Assembly (NCBI GenBank): GCA_028289285.1
Contig: JANQRF010000002.1
Coordinates: 868,001 to 932,000, forward strand
DNA from: Alphaproteobacteria bacterium
GTDB lineage: Bacteria; Pseudomonadota; Alphaproteobacteria; Micavibrionales; Micavibrionaceae
Direction of reading: 5' to 3'
DNA: 64,000 bases
Made by a program: the position numbers and the translations under genes. The first letter of the stretch is position 1. Every line of letters begins with the position of its first letter. The notes beneath the pieces are model-generated. The model searched no databases, was not told where the DNA came from, and worked only from the letters and a program-made list of their open reading frames with translations. This document shows, piece by piece, positions 1-8,369 of this stretch.

Positions 1-845
1 CTGACATCGCAAAAGCGTTTCGCCCCGACACTGTTCAAACGAAACGAGACAGCAGGCTGGCCGTTTTGGTCCGGGGCAAAAGCCGCATGGACCAGCATAT
101 CCCCTGTAATCATCGCCCGGCGTTCCAGCGCCAAAGTCTGCGCCGGGTCTTCAAGCATCGGCAGGACAAGATTGCCACCGCCTGCCCGTAAATTGCTGCC
201 GACATCCATATTCACAAGGTGAAAACCAAGCTTCGCGGTTTTGCCGAGAAGCTCTTTAATGCGCTCCGGATCATCCACACCGGGCAATTGTACGAGAATA
301 CGGTCATCGCCCTGTCTTTGAATCACAGGTTCATTCGTCCCTGTTTCGTCGACGCGGCGGCGGACAATTTCAATCGACTGGTTGATTGTTTGCGTTTGCA
401 ATTCTTCCAGCGCAGCGTCATTAAACCGCGCTTCAATAATCCCGCCATCACTTGTGAGAATATCCAGGTTCGGATCAATCTCTCTCAAAATGCGCCGTGC
501 TTCTTCTGCCTGTGCAACATCCCGCAGCGTGACACGCATCCCGTTTTCAATACGGCCAATACGCTTATAGCCGATACGCGCAGAGCGCAGTTCCGGCCGG
601 GCGGACGAGACCAAATCATCCGCGCGCTCTTTCAAGACACTGGAGACATCAACTTCTAAAAGGATATGCGAGCCACCCTGCAGGTCGAGACCAAGATTAA
701 CGGTCTGCGACGGCGCCCAACCGGGTAATGTCTGTGCGACCCAGTCCCGTGCGCCTGGACCAAGCACATTGGGTGCGCTGTACGCTGCGCCGAACACACA
801 GACGATCAGTATAAAAATAATTTTCCAGCGCGGGATTTGAACCAT
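1..845 (-). CDS. secD: Protein translocase subunit SecD (N-terminal part, cut by window edge)
   Basis: Reading the minus strand from ATG at 845 gives an N-terminal membrane anchor (MVQIPRWKIIFILIVCVFGA) followed by the periplasmic start typical of SecD, including LGLDLQGGSHILLEVD and the region with VRRRVDETGTNEPVIQRQG. About 281 residues are present and the frame runs off the left edge, so the P1 domain remainder and the five following membrane segments lie outside. SecD works with SecF and YajC to pull exported proteins across the inner membrane using the proton gradient. It is the last gene of a yajC-secD unit, but here a GxxExxY gene and its repeats sit between the two. No Shine-Dalgarno sequence precedes the start; the upstream bases are the repeat arm plus an A-run. 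Confidence 0.95.
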   Translation of the reverse strand, partial: MVQIPRWKIIFILIVCVFGAAYSAPNVLGPGARDWVAQTLPGWAPSQTVNLGLDLQGGSHILLEVDVSSVLKERADDLVSSARPELRSARIGYKRIGRIENGMRVTLRDVAQAEEARRILREIDPNLDILTSDGGIIEARFNDAALEELQTQTINQSIEIVRRRVDETGTNEPVIQRQGDDRILVQLPGVDDPERIKELLGKTAKLGFHLVNMDVGSNLRAGGGNLVLPMLEDPAQTLALERRAMITGDMLVHAAFAPDQNGQPAVSFRLNSVGAKRFCDV

Positions 846-852
846 TTTTTTA

Positions 853-883
853 TTTCACGCTAAGACGCCAAGGCCGCAAAAGA
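853..883. repeat. Left arm of inverted repeat flanking the GxxExxY gene
   Basis: Thirty-one bases beginning TTTCACGCTAAGACGCC match the reverse complement of 1297-1327 at 25 of 31 positions. The arm is built from roughly 8-base units of the type ACGCxAAG. It encodes the last residues and TAG stop of the GxxExxY protein and ends 8 bases before the secD start codon. Confidence 0.8.
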
Positions 884-1291
884 TTTGTTTTTAATATTTT
901 CAGACATATAAAATCTCCTGATACCGTCTTTAATCAAAGATACGTTAAAATTAATCAAAAGGCCTAAACTGATCCCTGCAAGCTTCATATAGGTCAGGGT
1001 TTGCGCCTCTTGAAGTTTTCCAATTTTTTCAATGCTTTTTAACTCAATTAAAACAGAATCATTAATGATCATATCTGCCCGAAAGGCTGTTTCTATTTTT
1101 CTGCTATTGAAAAATAAAGGAATTGGTTTTTGGGTTTCAACATGAAATCCCCTATGCCGCATTTCATCTGCAAGACAAACCTCATACACATTTTCTAATA
1201 AACCGGGTCCAAAAGCCTTATGAATTTGAAAACAGGCATCAACGACCTGCTTTGCAATTTCATTTTCTTCATTTGTCGGCTCTTTTAGCAT
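860..1291 (-). CDS. GxxExxY-family protein, PD-(D/E)XK-like nuclease fold
   Basis: This 143-residue protein carries the diagnostic motif at residues 30-36 (GLLENVY). A later stretch, with Asp73 in RADMII and Glu83/Lys85 in LIELKS, resembles the PD-(D/E)XK nuclease core, which agrees with the family's placement in PDDEXK_3. Function in the family is unknown; DNA or RNA cleavage is inferred only from the fold. The gene is AT-richer than its neighbours and lies between yajC and secD, which are normally adjacent. Inverted repeats of ACGCxAAG units bound it on both sides. The C-terminus (KSFAALAS) is encoded by the left repeat arm, and the start codon follows directly after the right arm. This arrangement suggests insertion of gene and repeats as one cassette. 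Confidence 0.85.
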   Translation of the reverse strand: MLKEPTNEENEIAKQVVDACFQIHKAFGPGLLENVYEVCLADEMRHRGFHVETQKPIPLFFNSRKIETAFRADMIINDSVLIELKSIEKIGKLQEAQTLTYMKLAGISLGLLINFNVSLIKDGIRRFYMSENIKNKSFAALAS

Positions 1292-1296
1292 ATGGC

Positions 1297-1327
1297 TTCT
1301 TAGCGGTCTTTGCGTCTTTGCGTGAAA
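1297..1327. repeat. Right arm of inverted repeat flanking the GxxExxY gene
   Basis: On the minus strand this reads TTTCACGCAAAGACGCAAAG and continues, matching the left arm at 853-883 at 25 of 31 positions in inverted orientation. It starts immediately after the yajC stop codon at 1328-1330 and ends 5 bases before the GxxExxY start codon. Confidence 0.8.
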
Positions 1328-1693
1328 TTATTTTTTCTCTGCCAAGTTCTGGATTGTGCTTTTGAGCGCCGTGACTTTGACTTCACCAAGATCAACCTCG
1401 ACTTCATCTTTGTCACCGTCGATTTTGGAAATTTTGCCGATCAACCCACCAGAAGTCACAACCTTATCGCCCTTTTTAAGCGCGCCGATCATATCCTGAT
1501 GTTCTTTAAACCGCTTTTGTTGCGGACGGATGAGCAGCACATAAAACAGCACCACCAAAAGAACGATCAAACCCATATTCCAGGCAAAAGCACTGGCCGC
1601 ACTTGGGGGCTGCGCCACGGCGCCATCCGCCATCGGGGTTGGGACTTCGATTGTTGCTGTTGTTTCCTGCGCATAAGCGGTTGATATCACCAT
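1328..1693 (-). CDS. yajC: Preprotein translocase subunit YajC
   Basis: A 121-residue protein with one membrane segment at about residues 33-50 (MGLIVLLVVLFYVLLI), followed by the family signature RPQQKRFKEHQDM and a KGDKVVTSGGLIGKI beta domain. YajC is the accessory subunit of the SecDF-YajC complex in the inner membrane. An Ala/Pro-rich segment precedes the membrane helix; the N-terminus (MVISTAYAQ) looks like the remnant of a longer leader. A promoter with -10 TATAGT and -35 TTGTTT lies just upstream at 1730-1757. The stop codon abuts the right repeat arm of the inserted GxxExxY cassette. Confidence 0.93.
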   Translation of the reverse strand: MVISTAYAQETTATIEVPTPMADGAVAQPPSAASAFAWNMGLIVLLVVLFYVLLIRPQQKRFKEHQDMIGALKKGDKVVTSGGLIGKISKIDGDKDEVEVDLGEVKVTALKSTIQNLAEKK

Positions 1694-1729
1694 CTCTTTA
1701 TGTCCTTATCTAAATGAAATTACGGCCAG

Positions 1730-1757
1730 ACTATAGCGTTCTGGCCGCCAAAAACAA
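1730..1757 (-). promoter_or_regulatory. Probable yajC promoter within an inverted repeat
   Basis: On the minus strand, TTGTTT (1757-1752) and TATAGT (1735-1730) are separated by 16 bases and point at yajC. The -10 overlaps a perfect 8-base-arm inverted repeat (CGGCCAGA...TCTGGCCG, 1723-1747). This position argues that the divergent ATPase gene starts at 1768 rather than at the ATG at 1714. Confidence 0.5.
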
Positions 1758-1767
1758 GAGAGACCGG

Positions 1768-2628
1768 ATGGACAATACACAAGGCGCAGAGATCAGGGAT
1801 TTGCTGGAGCGCATTGCCATGGCGCTCGAGGCCCGGGCGGATATGGGGACTGCCCGCCCGCCCGCAGACTGGAATGCCGCAGAAGCCTATGTCTGGCTGG
1901 CCAGCGCGCAGGCATTGAAGCCCGTGGCCAATACGGGTGCCCTGCCGCTTGAATTGCTGGTTGGGATCGGCCCACAGATAGAGACCCTTAAAGAAAACAC
2001 CAAGCAATTTGCGGACGGGTATCCGGCCAACAATGCGCTTTTGTGGGGGGCACGCGGGATGGGCAAAAGCTCGCTTGTCAAAGCTATTCATGCAGACATT
2101 GCCAAAGACACCAAAATGCCTTTGAAACTGATCGAGATTTACCGGGAAGATATTAATACGCTGCCGATCCTGCTCGATCTGTTACGCACCGAAGATCAGA
2201 ATAACTATATCCTGTTTTGTGATGATCTGTCGTTCGATGAACAGGACAGCGCGTATAAATCACTTAAGGCTGTTTTGGAAGGCGGGATTGAGGCACGGCC
2301 GAAAAATGTGATTTTCTATGCAACCTCGAACCGCCGTCATCTGATCCCGCGGCAAATGATTGAGAATGAACGCTCAACCGCCATTCACCCGGGCGAAAGC
2401 GTGGAAGAAAAAGTCAGCCTGTCCGACCGGTTCGGCCTGTGGCTTGGCTTTTACCCCTGCGATCAGGAGACATATCTCACCATGCTGCGCGGATACTGCA
2501 AAGCCTATGGTCTCAAACTGGATGAAGCAGATGCTTTAGAGTGGGCTAAAACCCGCGGCGCCCGCTCCGGCCGGGTGGCCTGGCAATATATTCAGGCCAT
2601 TGCAGGAGAGCAGAAGAAATCTCTATAA
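1768..2628 (+). CDS. DUF815-family AAA-type ATPase
   Basis: A 286-residue ATPase of the DUF815 family. A Walker A motif (GARGMGKSS) lies at about residues 94-102 and a Walker B-type segment (ILFCDDLSF) about 50 residues later, followed by YATSNRRHLIP, which resembles a sensor 1 region, and a DRFGLWLGF segment typical of this family. The physiological role is not established. Its place beside yajC-secD, pcm and an M23 peptidase is usual in alphaproteobacteria. I chose the ATG at 1768 (MDNTQGAEIR), preceded by AAGAGAGACCGG, because the longer frame from 1714 would run through the yajC promoter. The 3' end overlaps that of nlpD by 6 bases. Confidence 0.85.
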   Translation: MDNTQGAEIRDLLERIAMALEARADMGTARPPADWNAAEAYVWLASAQALKPVANTGALPLELLVGIGPQIETLKENTKQFADGYPANNALLWGARGMGKSSLVKAIHADIAKDTKMPLKLIEIYREDINTLPILLDLLRTEDQNNYILFCDDLSFDEQDSAYKSLKAVLEGGIEARPKNVIFYATSNRRHLIPRQMIENERSTAIHPGESVEEKVSLSDRFGLWLGFYPCDQETYLTMLRGYCKAYGLKLDEADALEWAKTRGARSGRVAWQYIQAIAGEQKKSL

Positions 2629-3660
2629 ATATCTCTGCGGATCGAGGGCTTTTGTCCCTTTACGGACTTCAAAATGAAGCTGGGGTGTATCGACGCTTCC
2701 CGTTGATCCGACGGTGCCGATAGACTGGCCTGCTTTCACGGTTGCGCCGCGATCGATCAGCATTTTATCCATATGCGCATAGGCGGTCATGTAGCGGTCC
2801 TGGTGGCGCACCAAAACCAAATTTCCAAAGCCTTCAATTTCATTGCCTGCATAAACAACAACGCCGTTTTCAGCTGCCCGCACAGGCGTGCCGCGCGGGG
2901 CCTTGATATTGATCCCGTCATTATGAAGCCCGCCTTTTTTGGGCCCGAAATCAGAAATGATCCGGCCATCCACCGGCTGCATGAAACGTCCATTGCCGGA
3001 ACGTGCAGGGACATGTTCCGGGATTTTTGCGCGCGCAGGCGCAGAGGCCTGTTGCACTTGCGGCTGTAGTTGGGGTTTTTGTTGAGGTGTGACGATCTGC
3101 GCAGGCGCTTCCCCCATATCGGGCTGGACGATGGGTTTTGACCGCAATCCGGATGGCGACGTGCTTACCACAGCTTGCTGCGCCAGTGAGGGCAGCCTTA
3201 ACATCTGCCCGGGGTTAAGGGTAAAAGGCGCATTCAGATTATTCATCTGCGCTAATTCAAACGGGCTGGCATCAAACATATTGGCGACACTCTCAAGCGT
3301 ATCCCCTTCCCGAACCTCATATTCATTCGGCGCAGGCAGCTTCATCCGGTACCCAACATTCAGGACATAAGGCGCAGACAGACTGTTGATCGTAATAATA
3401 TCCCGGATCGGCAGATTATAGTGTTTCGATACGCTATAGACCGTATCGCCCGAAAGCACGGTATGCATGCCTGTGCTGCCTGCCGGGTTGGCCAGACCAT
3501 AGGAAGCTACAGACGCGGTTTCAGGGTCCTGCTTTCCAAAGCAGCCTGAGAGTAAAAATAATATCATTGTCATCCCCGCGAAAGCGGGGACCGGGTAGCC
3601 CCAAAAACCCCGATTCCTGCTTGCGCAGGAATGACATGTATCTCTGTTTTTTTTACTCAT
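2623..3660 (-). CDS. nlpD: NlpD-like LysM/M23 lipoprotein, likely amidase activator
   Basis: The 345-residue product has a lipobox (LLSG-Cys40), two LysM repeats (about 66-109 and 114-157) that bind peptidoglycan, a Pro/Gln-rich linker and a C-terminal M23/LytM domain (about 226-345). The usual GxHxGxD zinc signature reads LHNDGIN, so the His and Asp ligands appear to be Asn, while the later His296 (AYAH) and His329 (LHF) remain. E. coli NlpD and related factors that lost these ligands activate amidases instead of cutting peptidoglycan, and I infer the same here. The N-terminus is odd: 23 residues between the basic start (MSKKNRDT) and the hydrophobic core (MILFLLSGC) are encoded by a 69-bp palindromic repeat. 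The start overlaps the pcm stop by 4 bases. Confidence 0.9.
   Translation of the reverse strand: MSKKNRDTCHSCASRNRGFWGYPVPAFAGMTMILFLLSGCFGKQDPETASVASYGLANPAGSTGMHTVLSGDTVYSVSKHYNLPIRDIITINSLSAPYVLNVGYRMKLPAPNEYEVREGDTLESVANMFDASPFELAQMNNLNAPFTLNPGQMLRLPSLAQQAVVSTSPSGLRSKPIVQPDMGEAPAQIVTPQQKPQLQPQVQQASAPARAKIPEHVPARSGNGRFMQPVDGRIISDFGPKKGGLHNDGINIKAPRGTPVRAAENGVVVYAGNEIEGFGNLVLVRHQDRYMTAYAHMDKMLIDRGATVKAGQSIGTVGSTGSVDTPQLHFEVRKGTKALDPQRYL
3568..3636. repeat. 69-bp palindromic repeat element inside nlpD
   Basis: The element starts TGTCATCCCCGCG and ends GGAATGACA, with TGTCAT/ATGACA termini in inverted orientation and internal hairpins (CCCCGCGAAAGCGGGG and ATTCCTGCTTGCGCAGGAAT). It belongs by appearance to the widespread 'TCATTCCCGCGAAAGCGGG' class of dispersed repeats. 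It is exactly 23 codons long and lies in frame within the lipoprotein signal peptide, encoding Cys9 to Thr31. Confidence 0.85.
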
Positions 3661-4331
3661 GCAGCCGCTCCGTTTTGATCCGCGACCTCCGGCAAGAGAG
3701 GCACAAAGCGCACCGGGCAGAGATCACTCACCGCCCAGTTTTCATCTGATAAACGTTCATATTTTCTGAGCATCTGATTGCCCGGCTCCCCGACCGGAAT
3801 GACCATGATCCCGCCCTCTTTCAGCTGGGTCATAAGCGCATCCGGCGGCGCTGTCCGGGCGGCGGCGGTGACGATAATCTTGTCAAAAGGCGCTTGTTCA
3901 AGTCCGCCCATTTTCGGCCAGCCCTGCATGCCGTCTGCACAGATCGCTGTGATATTACGGATACCAAGTTGATCGAAGCGTTTTTCAGCTTCGTCCAAAA
4001 GCGGCTTGTGGCGCTCAATCGTATAGACCCGCCGGGCGATTTTGGATAAAACAGCCGCTTGATAGCCGCAGCCGGTACCGATTTCCAGTACCTTGTCCAT
4101 ATCGGTAAGCTCGAGTGCCTGAGTCATCAGCGCTACCACATAAGGCTGGGAAATGGTCTGTCCCTGCCCAATCGGCAAAGCAATATCTTCCCAGGCATCG
4201 TGTTTCTGGCTGTTTGGGACAAACAGATCACGCGGCACACGTTCCAGCGCGCTGAGCACACACGTATCGGTAATGCCCATCTTGCGCAGATGCATGACCA
4301 GTTTAATGGCTTTGGTTGTGGTTGAGAGCAT
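3657..4331 (-). CDS. pcm: Protein-L-isoaspartate O-methyltransferase
   Basis: A 224-residue SAM-dependent methyltransferase that repairs isoaspartyl damage in proteins. The SAM-binding motif I (VLEIGTGCGYQAAVL) lies near residue 85, preceded by GQGQTISQPYVVALMTQ and the RVPRDLFVP segment characteristic of the family; an IIVTAAA strand follows. Length is standard. It is translationally coupled to nlpD (4-base overlap), the usual alphaproteobacterial arrangement. surE, which often sits between serS and pcm, is not here; a DUF4153 gene takes that position. Confidence 0.95.
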   Translation of the reverse strand: MLSTTTKAIKLVMHLRKMGITDTCVLSALERVPRDLFVPNSQKHDAWEDIALPIGQGQTISQPYVVALMTQALELTDMDKVLEIGTGCGYQAAVLSKIARRVYTIERHKPLLDEAEKRFDQLGIRNITAICADGMQGWPKMGGLEQAPFDKIIVTAAARTAPPDALMTQLKEGGIMVIPVGEPGNQMLRKYERLSDENWAVSDLCPVRFVPLLPEVADQNGAAA

Positions 4332-4393
4332 GGATCAGCCCCTGTGGATAAACCTGTGTAGATTCTACCCTTTACAGAATCTCCAATCAAGTC

Positions 4394-6166
4394 TCAGCGT
4401 TCATCCACATACGCGATAAAGGAAAGACGGTGAAAGGTCAGCCCGCCTGATATCTCAACACTCATGTAAGGAAATAAAACTTTGACCCGAAGACCGTTTT
4501 GGTCTTTTTCAAGCATAAGGTTTTCATATTGCATTTGCCCGCTATCCGCCAGACCCCTGGCATATTTCGCTACATCAAATGCGATTTTCTTCTTATCCCG
4601 TAAGGTAAGCGTTAAAACACCATTCTCCGAGAAAAAAGCCTTTAACCCTGTTTCCGGCCAATGCCTGCTCCATACGCTTCCATCTTTTTTTGCAATAATA
4701 TGGGTTTGAGGAATAACGTAGTCATACCCAGTTACAACATGAATATTATGCTGTTTTAAGCTGCGAAGATTAAATTTTCTTTGCGGATCTTCTATCTTCG
4801 CTTTTCTATTGTAGGAATAAGGTTCATGTACAAACTCAAACCCCATGCGTGCAATATACTTGTTTGCATTCAACGTGCTGACATCAATCTTTTCAGATGC
4901 ATCAATCCATCCTGCCAGCGTGTCCATGCGTCTTGTTTCGTACATATACCTGATAATTGAACTGATCCGTGCACGATCTTCCAAAGGAATATCCTGCGTG
5001 CTTTCAACGATTTTGCCATCCTGGAGAATACCATTTTCGGTCATAAGCCTTTCAACAATTTTTGTTTGCGACCAGCCGGAGAGATTATAGGCACTCCACG
5101 GTCCAAAACTTGCCAGCAGTAACAAAACGATTAACACCAGGGGAATAACCTTGAGGTGGATATTTTTCTTAAGCGTAAAAAGAACCGCCAGTACTGCAAA
5201 CCAGACCGCCGCAAGACAGACCAGGTAGCGTTTCTCTGTTAACCCGTAAGCATCAATCCGCACGCCGATTGCAAGCGCCTGCATTAAAATGGGAATAATC
5301 AGGGCCGGGAAAAACCATTTAACTGCTGTTCTTAAAAAGAAACCGCCCTCTTCACGCAAAGGCCACCCGGTTGCGTAGGTGACAATTCCTGCGGCAGCAA
5401 ATCCTATAGTCATATTGGCCATTTGACCGCGCGGCAGTTCCTGCGTTACCCCGATTTTAACAAAATACGCATAGAGGATTACCATATAGACAATCACCAA
5501 TGGCGCTAAAATCCAGTTCAGGATAAATTTCAAACCCTTGTTTGGATCAAATGCCTCATCATCAAAACGGTCCGGCGCCCAGGACAGCGTGTAAAGCGGT
5601 CCCAATAATATTGCAGCAAAAACCCAGATATAAACGTAAAACCGCCAGTCGATTTTCAGCTCAAACAAATAGGCAATACTGGCTAAAGCGGCGCTTACCC
5701 CGCCCCATAAAATCATTGCAGCCAAAAATCCGAATGATGCCCCAACACCAAGAGTATGCTGAAACACCCAGAAAGCGTGAGGGCTGCGCTGGTTTAAAAT
5801 ATAAGGAGCACTGAAAATCAAAAGAAAGAGCGCACCGCCTATGAGCGGGGCCTGGTACTGAAGAATGCCGCTCATGAGCCACATGGCCGTAAGCGCCAGA
5901 AAACCGGTAACGGTTAAACTATAATATACAATGTTTGAAAGAGAGTGGCTTTCCCGAAAAAGCTGTGCAGCAGCACACCAAAAAAACCCGGATATAAACA
6001 ACCCGATCATGCGCGCATGCAGGATTTGATCATCAAAAAGTTTTACTTTTTCTAAAGAAAGAGCAATCAAAAAAAATGTAATGAGCGCACACAATGTAGA
6101 AAGTGGAAACCGCAAAACGGTGTCCTTCAGCGTTTCTACAGATTTAAAAAAAGAAAGTGCTTTCAT
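4394..6166 (-). CDS. DUF4153 multi-pass membrane protein
   Basis: The 590-residue product has about a dozen hydrophobic segments over the first 370 residues and a soluble C-terminal part of about 200 residues, a layout that fits the DUF4153 family. Recognisable pieces include the membrane stretch with WGGVSAALASIAYLFELKI and the following loop. The function of DUF4153 is unknown. It sits 17 bases downstream of the serS stop in the same direction, so it is probably cotranscribed. It contains more AT-rich codons than serS or pcm, suggesting a later arrival at the site usually held by surE. Confidence 0.75.
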   Translation of the reverse strand: MKALSFFKSVETLKDTVLRFPLSTLCALITFFLIALSLEKVKLFDDQILHARMIGLFISGFFWCAAAQLFRESHSLSNIVYYSLTVTGFLALTAMWLMSGILQYQAPLIGGALFLLIFSAPYILNQRSPHAFWVFQHTLGVGASFGFLAAMILWGGVSAALASIAYLFELKIDWRFYVYIWVFAAILLGPLYTLSWAPDRFDDEAFDPNKGLKFILNWILAPLVIVYMVILYAYFVKIGVTQELPRGQMANMTIGFAAAGIVTYATGWPLREEGGFFLRTAVKWFFPALIIPILMQALAIGVRIDAYGLTEKRYLVCLAAVWFAVLAVLFTLKKNIHLKVIPLVLIVLLLLASFGPWSAYNLSGWSQTKIVERLMTENGILQDGKIVESTQDIPLEDRARISSIIRYMYETRRMDTLAGWIDASEKIDVSTLNANKYIARMGFEFVHEPYSYNRKAKIEDPQRKFNLRSLKQHNIHVVTGYDYVIPQTHIIAKKDGSVWSRHWPETGLKAFFSENGVLTLTLRDKKKIAFDVAKYARGLADSGQMQYENLMLEKDQNGLRVKVLFPYMSVEISGGLTFHRLSFIAYVDER

Positions 6167-6183
6167 ACCTGAAAACTCACACC

Positions 6184-7461
6184 CTATTGCGGCAGAATTT
6201 TGTCCAATCCATTCATATAAGATTTTAAAGCCTCCGGCACGAACATCCCGCCATCGGCCGGATCATAGTAATTCTCGAGCACAGCAATGAGCGCCCGGCC
6301 CACGGCCACGCCGGACCCGTTGAGTGTATGCAGGAATTCAGTTTTCTTTTCGCCCTTGCGGCGGAAACGCGCATTCATGCGCCGCGCCTGGAAATCCCAG
6401 CAATTGGAACAGCTTGAGATTTCGCGGTAGGTATTTTGTCCCGGCAGCCAGACTTCAATGTCATAGGTCTTGCGCGCGCCAAACCCTGTATCACCGGAAC
6501 AGAGCACAACGGTGCGAAACGGCAATTCCAGTTTTTTAAGCACGGTTTCTGCGCAGTCCGTCATGCGTTCATGTTCTGCTTCGCTTTCTTCGGGTAACGT
6601 CACAGACACCAACTCAACTTTATAAAACTGATGCTGGCGGATCATCCCGCGCGTGTCTTTCCCAGCGGCTCCTGCTTCGGAACGGAAACACGGCGTAAAG
6701 GCTGTATAGCGGCGCGGTAGATAATCATCTTCAACAATTTCCTGTGCGACGATATTTGTCAGCGGCACTTCTGCCGTCGGAACAAGCCAGTCCCCGCGTG
6801 TTGTCCGAAACAAATCTTCCCCGAATTTCGGCAGTTGGCCAGTGCCATACATTGTTTCATCGCGCACCAAAAGCGGTGGAGAGACCTCAATGTAACCGTG
6901 ATCCTGCGTATGCGTATCCAGGAAGAATTGCGCAAGCGCGCGTTCCAGCCGGGCAAGACCTGAATGCATCAACACAAAGCGGCTGCCGGACATTTTCACC
7001 GCTGTTTCAAAATCCATCATGCCGAGACCTTCGCCTATGTCGAAATGCTCTTTGGCCTGTTCATTTGGAATTTTCGGACTGCCTTCTTTGCGGATTTCCT
7101 TATTCTCACTTTCATCCGCGCCGTCCGGCACATCATCGGCCATGATATTTGGTAAGCCAGCCAGATGCTGATTGATGCTCTCGCCCAGCGTACGGTCTTT
7201 TTCTTCCATCTCCGCGATCTGGCCTTTAAGTACACCGACCTCGGCCATCAGACTTTCCGCATCGCCGCCGGATTTTTTGATCTCGCCGACTTCACGCGAT
7301 TTTTCATTGCGTGTATTTTGCAATGTTTGAAGCTCTGTCTGGATCGCGCGGCGCTCTTCATCCAGTTTCAGGATATCCGGGCTTTGCGCTCCTAGCCCCC
7401 GGCGCGCCATGGCGGCATCAAACTCGCCTGCGTTTTCGCGGATAAATTTTATGTCGTGCAT
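6184..7461 (-). CDS. serS: Seryl-tRNA synthetase
   Basis: A 425-residue class II synthetase that charges tRNA-Ser. The N-terminal part forms the long antiparallel coiled-coil arm (about residues 25-110) that contacts the tRNA variable arm. Motif 2 reads [20 protein letters not shown] and motif 3 includes [19 protein letters not shown] near the C-terminus. Length and domain order are standard. A short intergenic region separates it from the divergent N-formylglutamate amidohydrolase gene. Confidence 0.97.
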   Translation of the reverse strand: MHDIKFIRENAGEFDAAMARRGLGAQSPDILKLDEERRAIQTELQTLQNTRNEKSREVGEIKKSGGDAESLMAEVGVLKGQIAEMEEKDRTLGESINQHLAGLPNIMADDVPDGADESENKEIRKEGSPKIPNEQAKEHFDIGEGLGMMDFETAVKMSGSRFVLMHSGLARLERALAQFFLDTHTQDHGYIEVSPPLLVRDETMYGTGQLPKFGEDLFRTTRGDWLVPTAEVPLTNIVAQEIVEDDYLPRRYTAFTPCFRSEAGAAGKDTRGMIRQHQFYKVELVSVTLPEESEAEHERMTDCAETVLKKLELPFRTVVLCSGDTGFGARKTYDIEVWLPGQNTYREISSCSNCWDFQARRMNARFRRKGEKKTEFLHTLNGSGVAVGRALIAVLENYYDPADGGMFVPEALKSYMNGLDKILPQ

Positions 7462-7496
7462 TGTGCCCTCGCTGTCTTTCCCGTATTACTTAGCGA

Positions 7497-8369
7497 ATGG
7501 GGCCGAAAACCACAATCCCTGATATTTTAACGGCAGTGCGCCCGGAAAACGCCCTGCCGCTCGTCTTTGACAGCCCGCATAGCGGCGATACCTACCCGGC
7601 CGATTTCGATTATAGCTGCGACTTTGCAACGCTTGAACTGACCGAGGATAAATATGTCGATGATTTATTTGCCGATGCGCCGGAGTATGGGGCTGCGTTC
7701 CTCTGCGCGCATTTCCCGCGCTCTTATATCGACGTGAACCGCTGCGAAAAAGATATCGACCCGGATTTGCTCGAAGAGCTTTTGCCTGAAGAAGCCAATC
7801 CTTCCGCGCGCTCCGATGCCGGAATCGGGCTGATCCGCCGTCTTATCCGTCCGGGCCTGCAGGTTTACGACCGGCATTTATCTCTGGAAGAAGTGCAAAA
7901 ACGGATTGAGGGCTATTACCGTCCCTATCACGCTGCGCTGTCTGATTTGATTGAAACGGCTTACTCTACACACGGGCAGATCTGGCATATTAACTGTCAT
8001 TCCATGCCGCCGCAAAAAACGCATTTCCCGGGCAATGCGTTTAAACCTGCCGAGATTGTTTTGGGCGATCGCGACGGGACAAGCTGTTCGATTGATCTGC
8101 GCGAAACCGCCGCCGCCTTTTTCAAATCCAAAGGCTATAAAGTTGCCGTGAATGACCCGTATAAAGGCGTAGAACTCGTCGACAGGTATTCAGACCCGGC
8201 GCGTAGCCGGCATTCGCTTCAGATTGAAATCTGTAAATCGCTGTACTTAGAAGAAGACCTCAAAACAAAATCCAGGAATTATAAAACCCTCAAAGCCGAC
8301 CTGACCGCTTTCACCGCCCACATGGCTGATTTCACACGGTCAAACTTGATGCCGCTTGCTGCGGATTAA
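7497..8369 (+). CDS. N-formylglutamate amidohydrolase family protein
   Basis: A 290-residue enzyme of the FGase family, which releases glutamate from N-formylglutamate at the end of one histidine degradation route. The N-terminal signature LVFDSPHSGDTYP supplies a presumed metal-binding His, and FPRSYIDVNRCEKDID and INCHSMPP follow as in the family. No other hut genes are nearby, so the substrate is not certain. The ATG at 7497 is preceded by a weak ribosome site. The last 38 bases overlap the end of a convergent AT-rich orphan. Confidence 0.85.
   Translation: MGPKTTIPDILTAVRPENALPLVFDSPHSGDTYPADFDYSCDFATLELTEDKYVDDLFADAPEYGAAFLCAHFPRSYIDVNRCEKDIDPDLLEELLPEEANPSARSDAGIGLIRRLIRPGLQVYDRHLSLEEVQKRIEGYYRPYHAALSDLIETAYSTHGQIWHINCHSMPPQKTHFPGNAFKPAEIVLGDRDGTSCSIDLRETAAAFFKSKGYKVAVNDPYKGVELVDRYSDPARSRHSLQIEICKSLYLEEDLKTKSRNYKTLKADLTAFTAHMADFTRSNLMPLAAD

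Noticed and set aside
4341-4350. DnaA-box-like TGTGGATAA between pcm and DUF4153
   Set aside because: Single box without an AT-rich unwinding region or cluster; not an origin.
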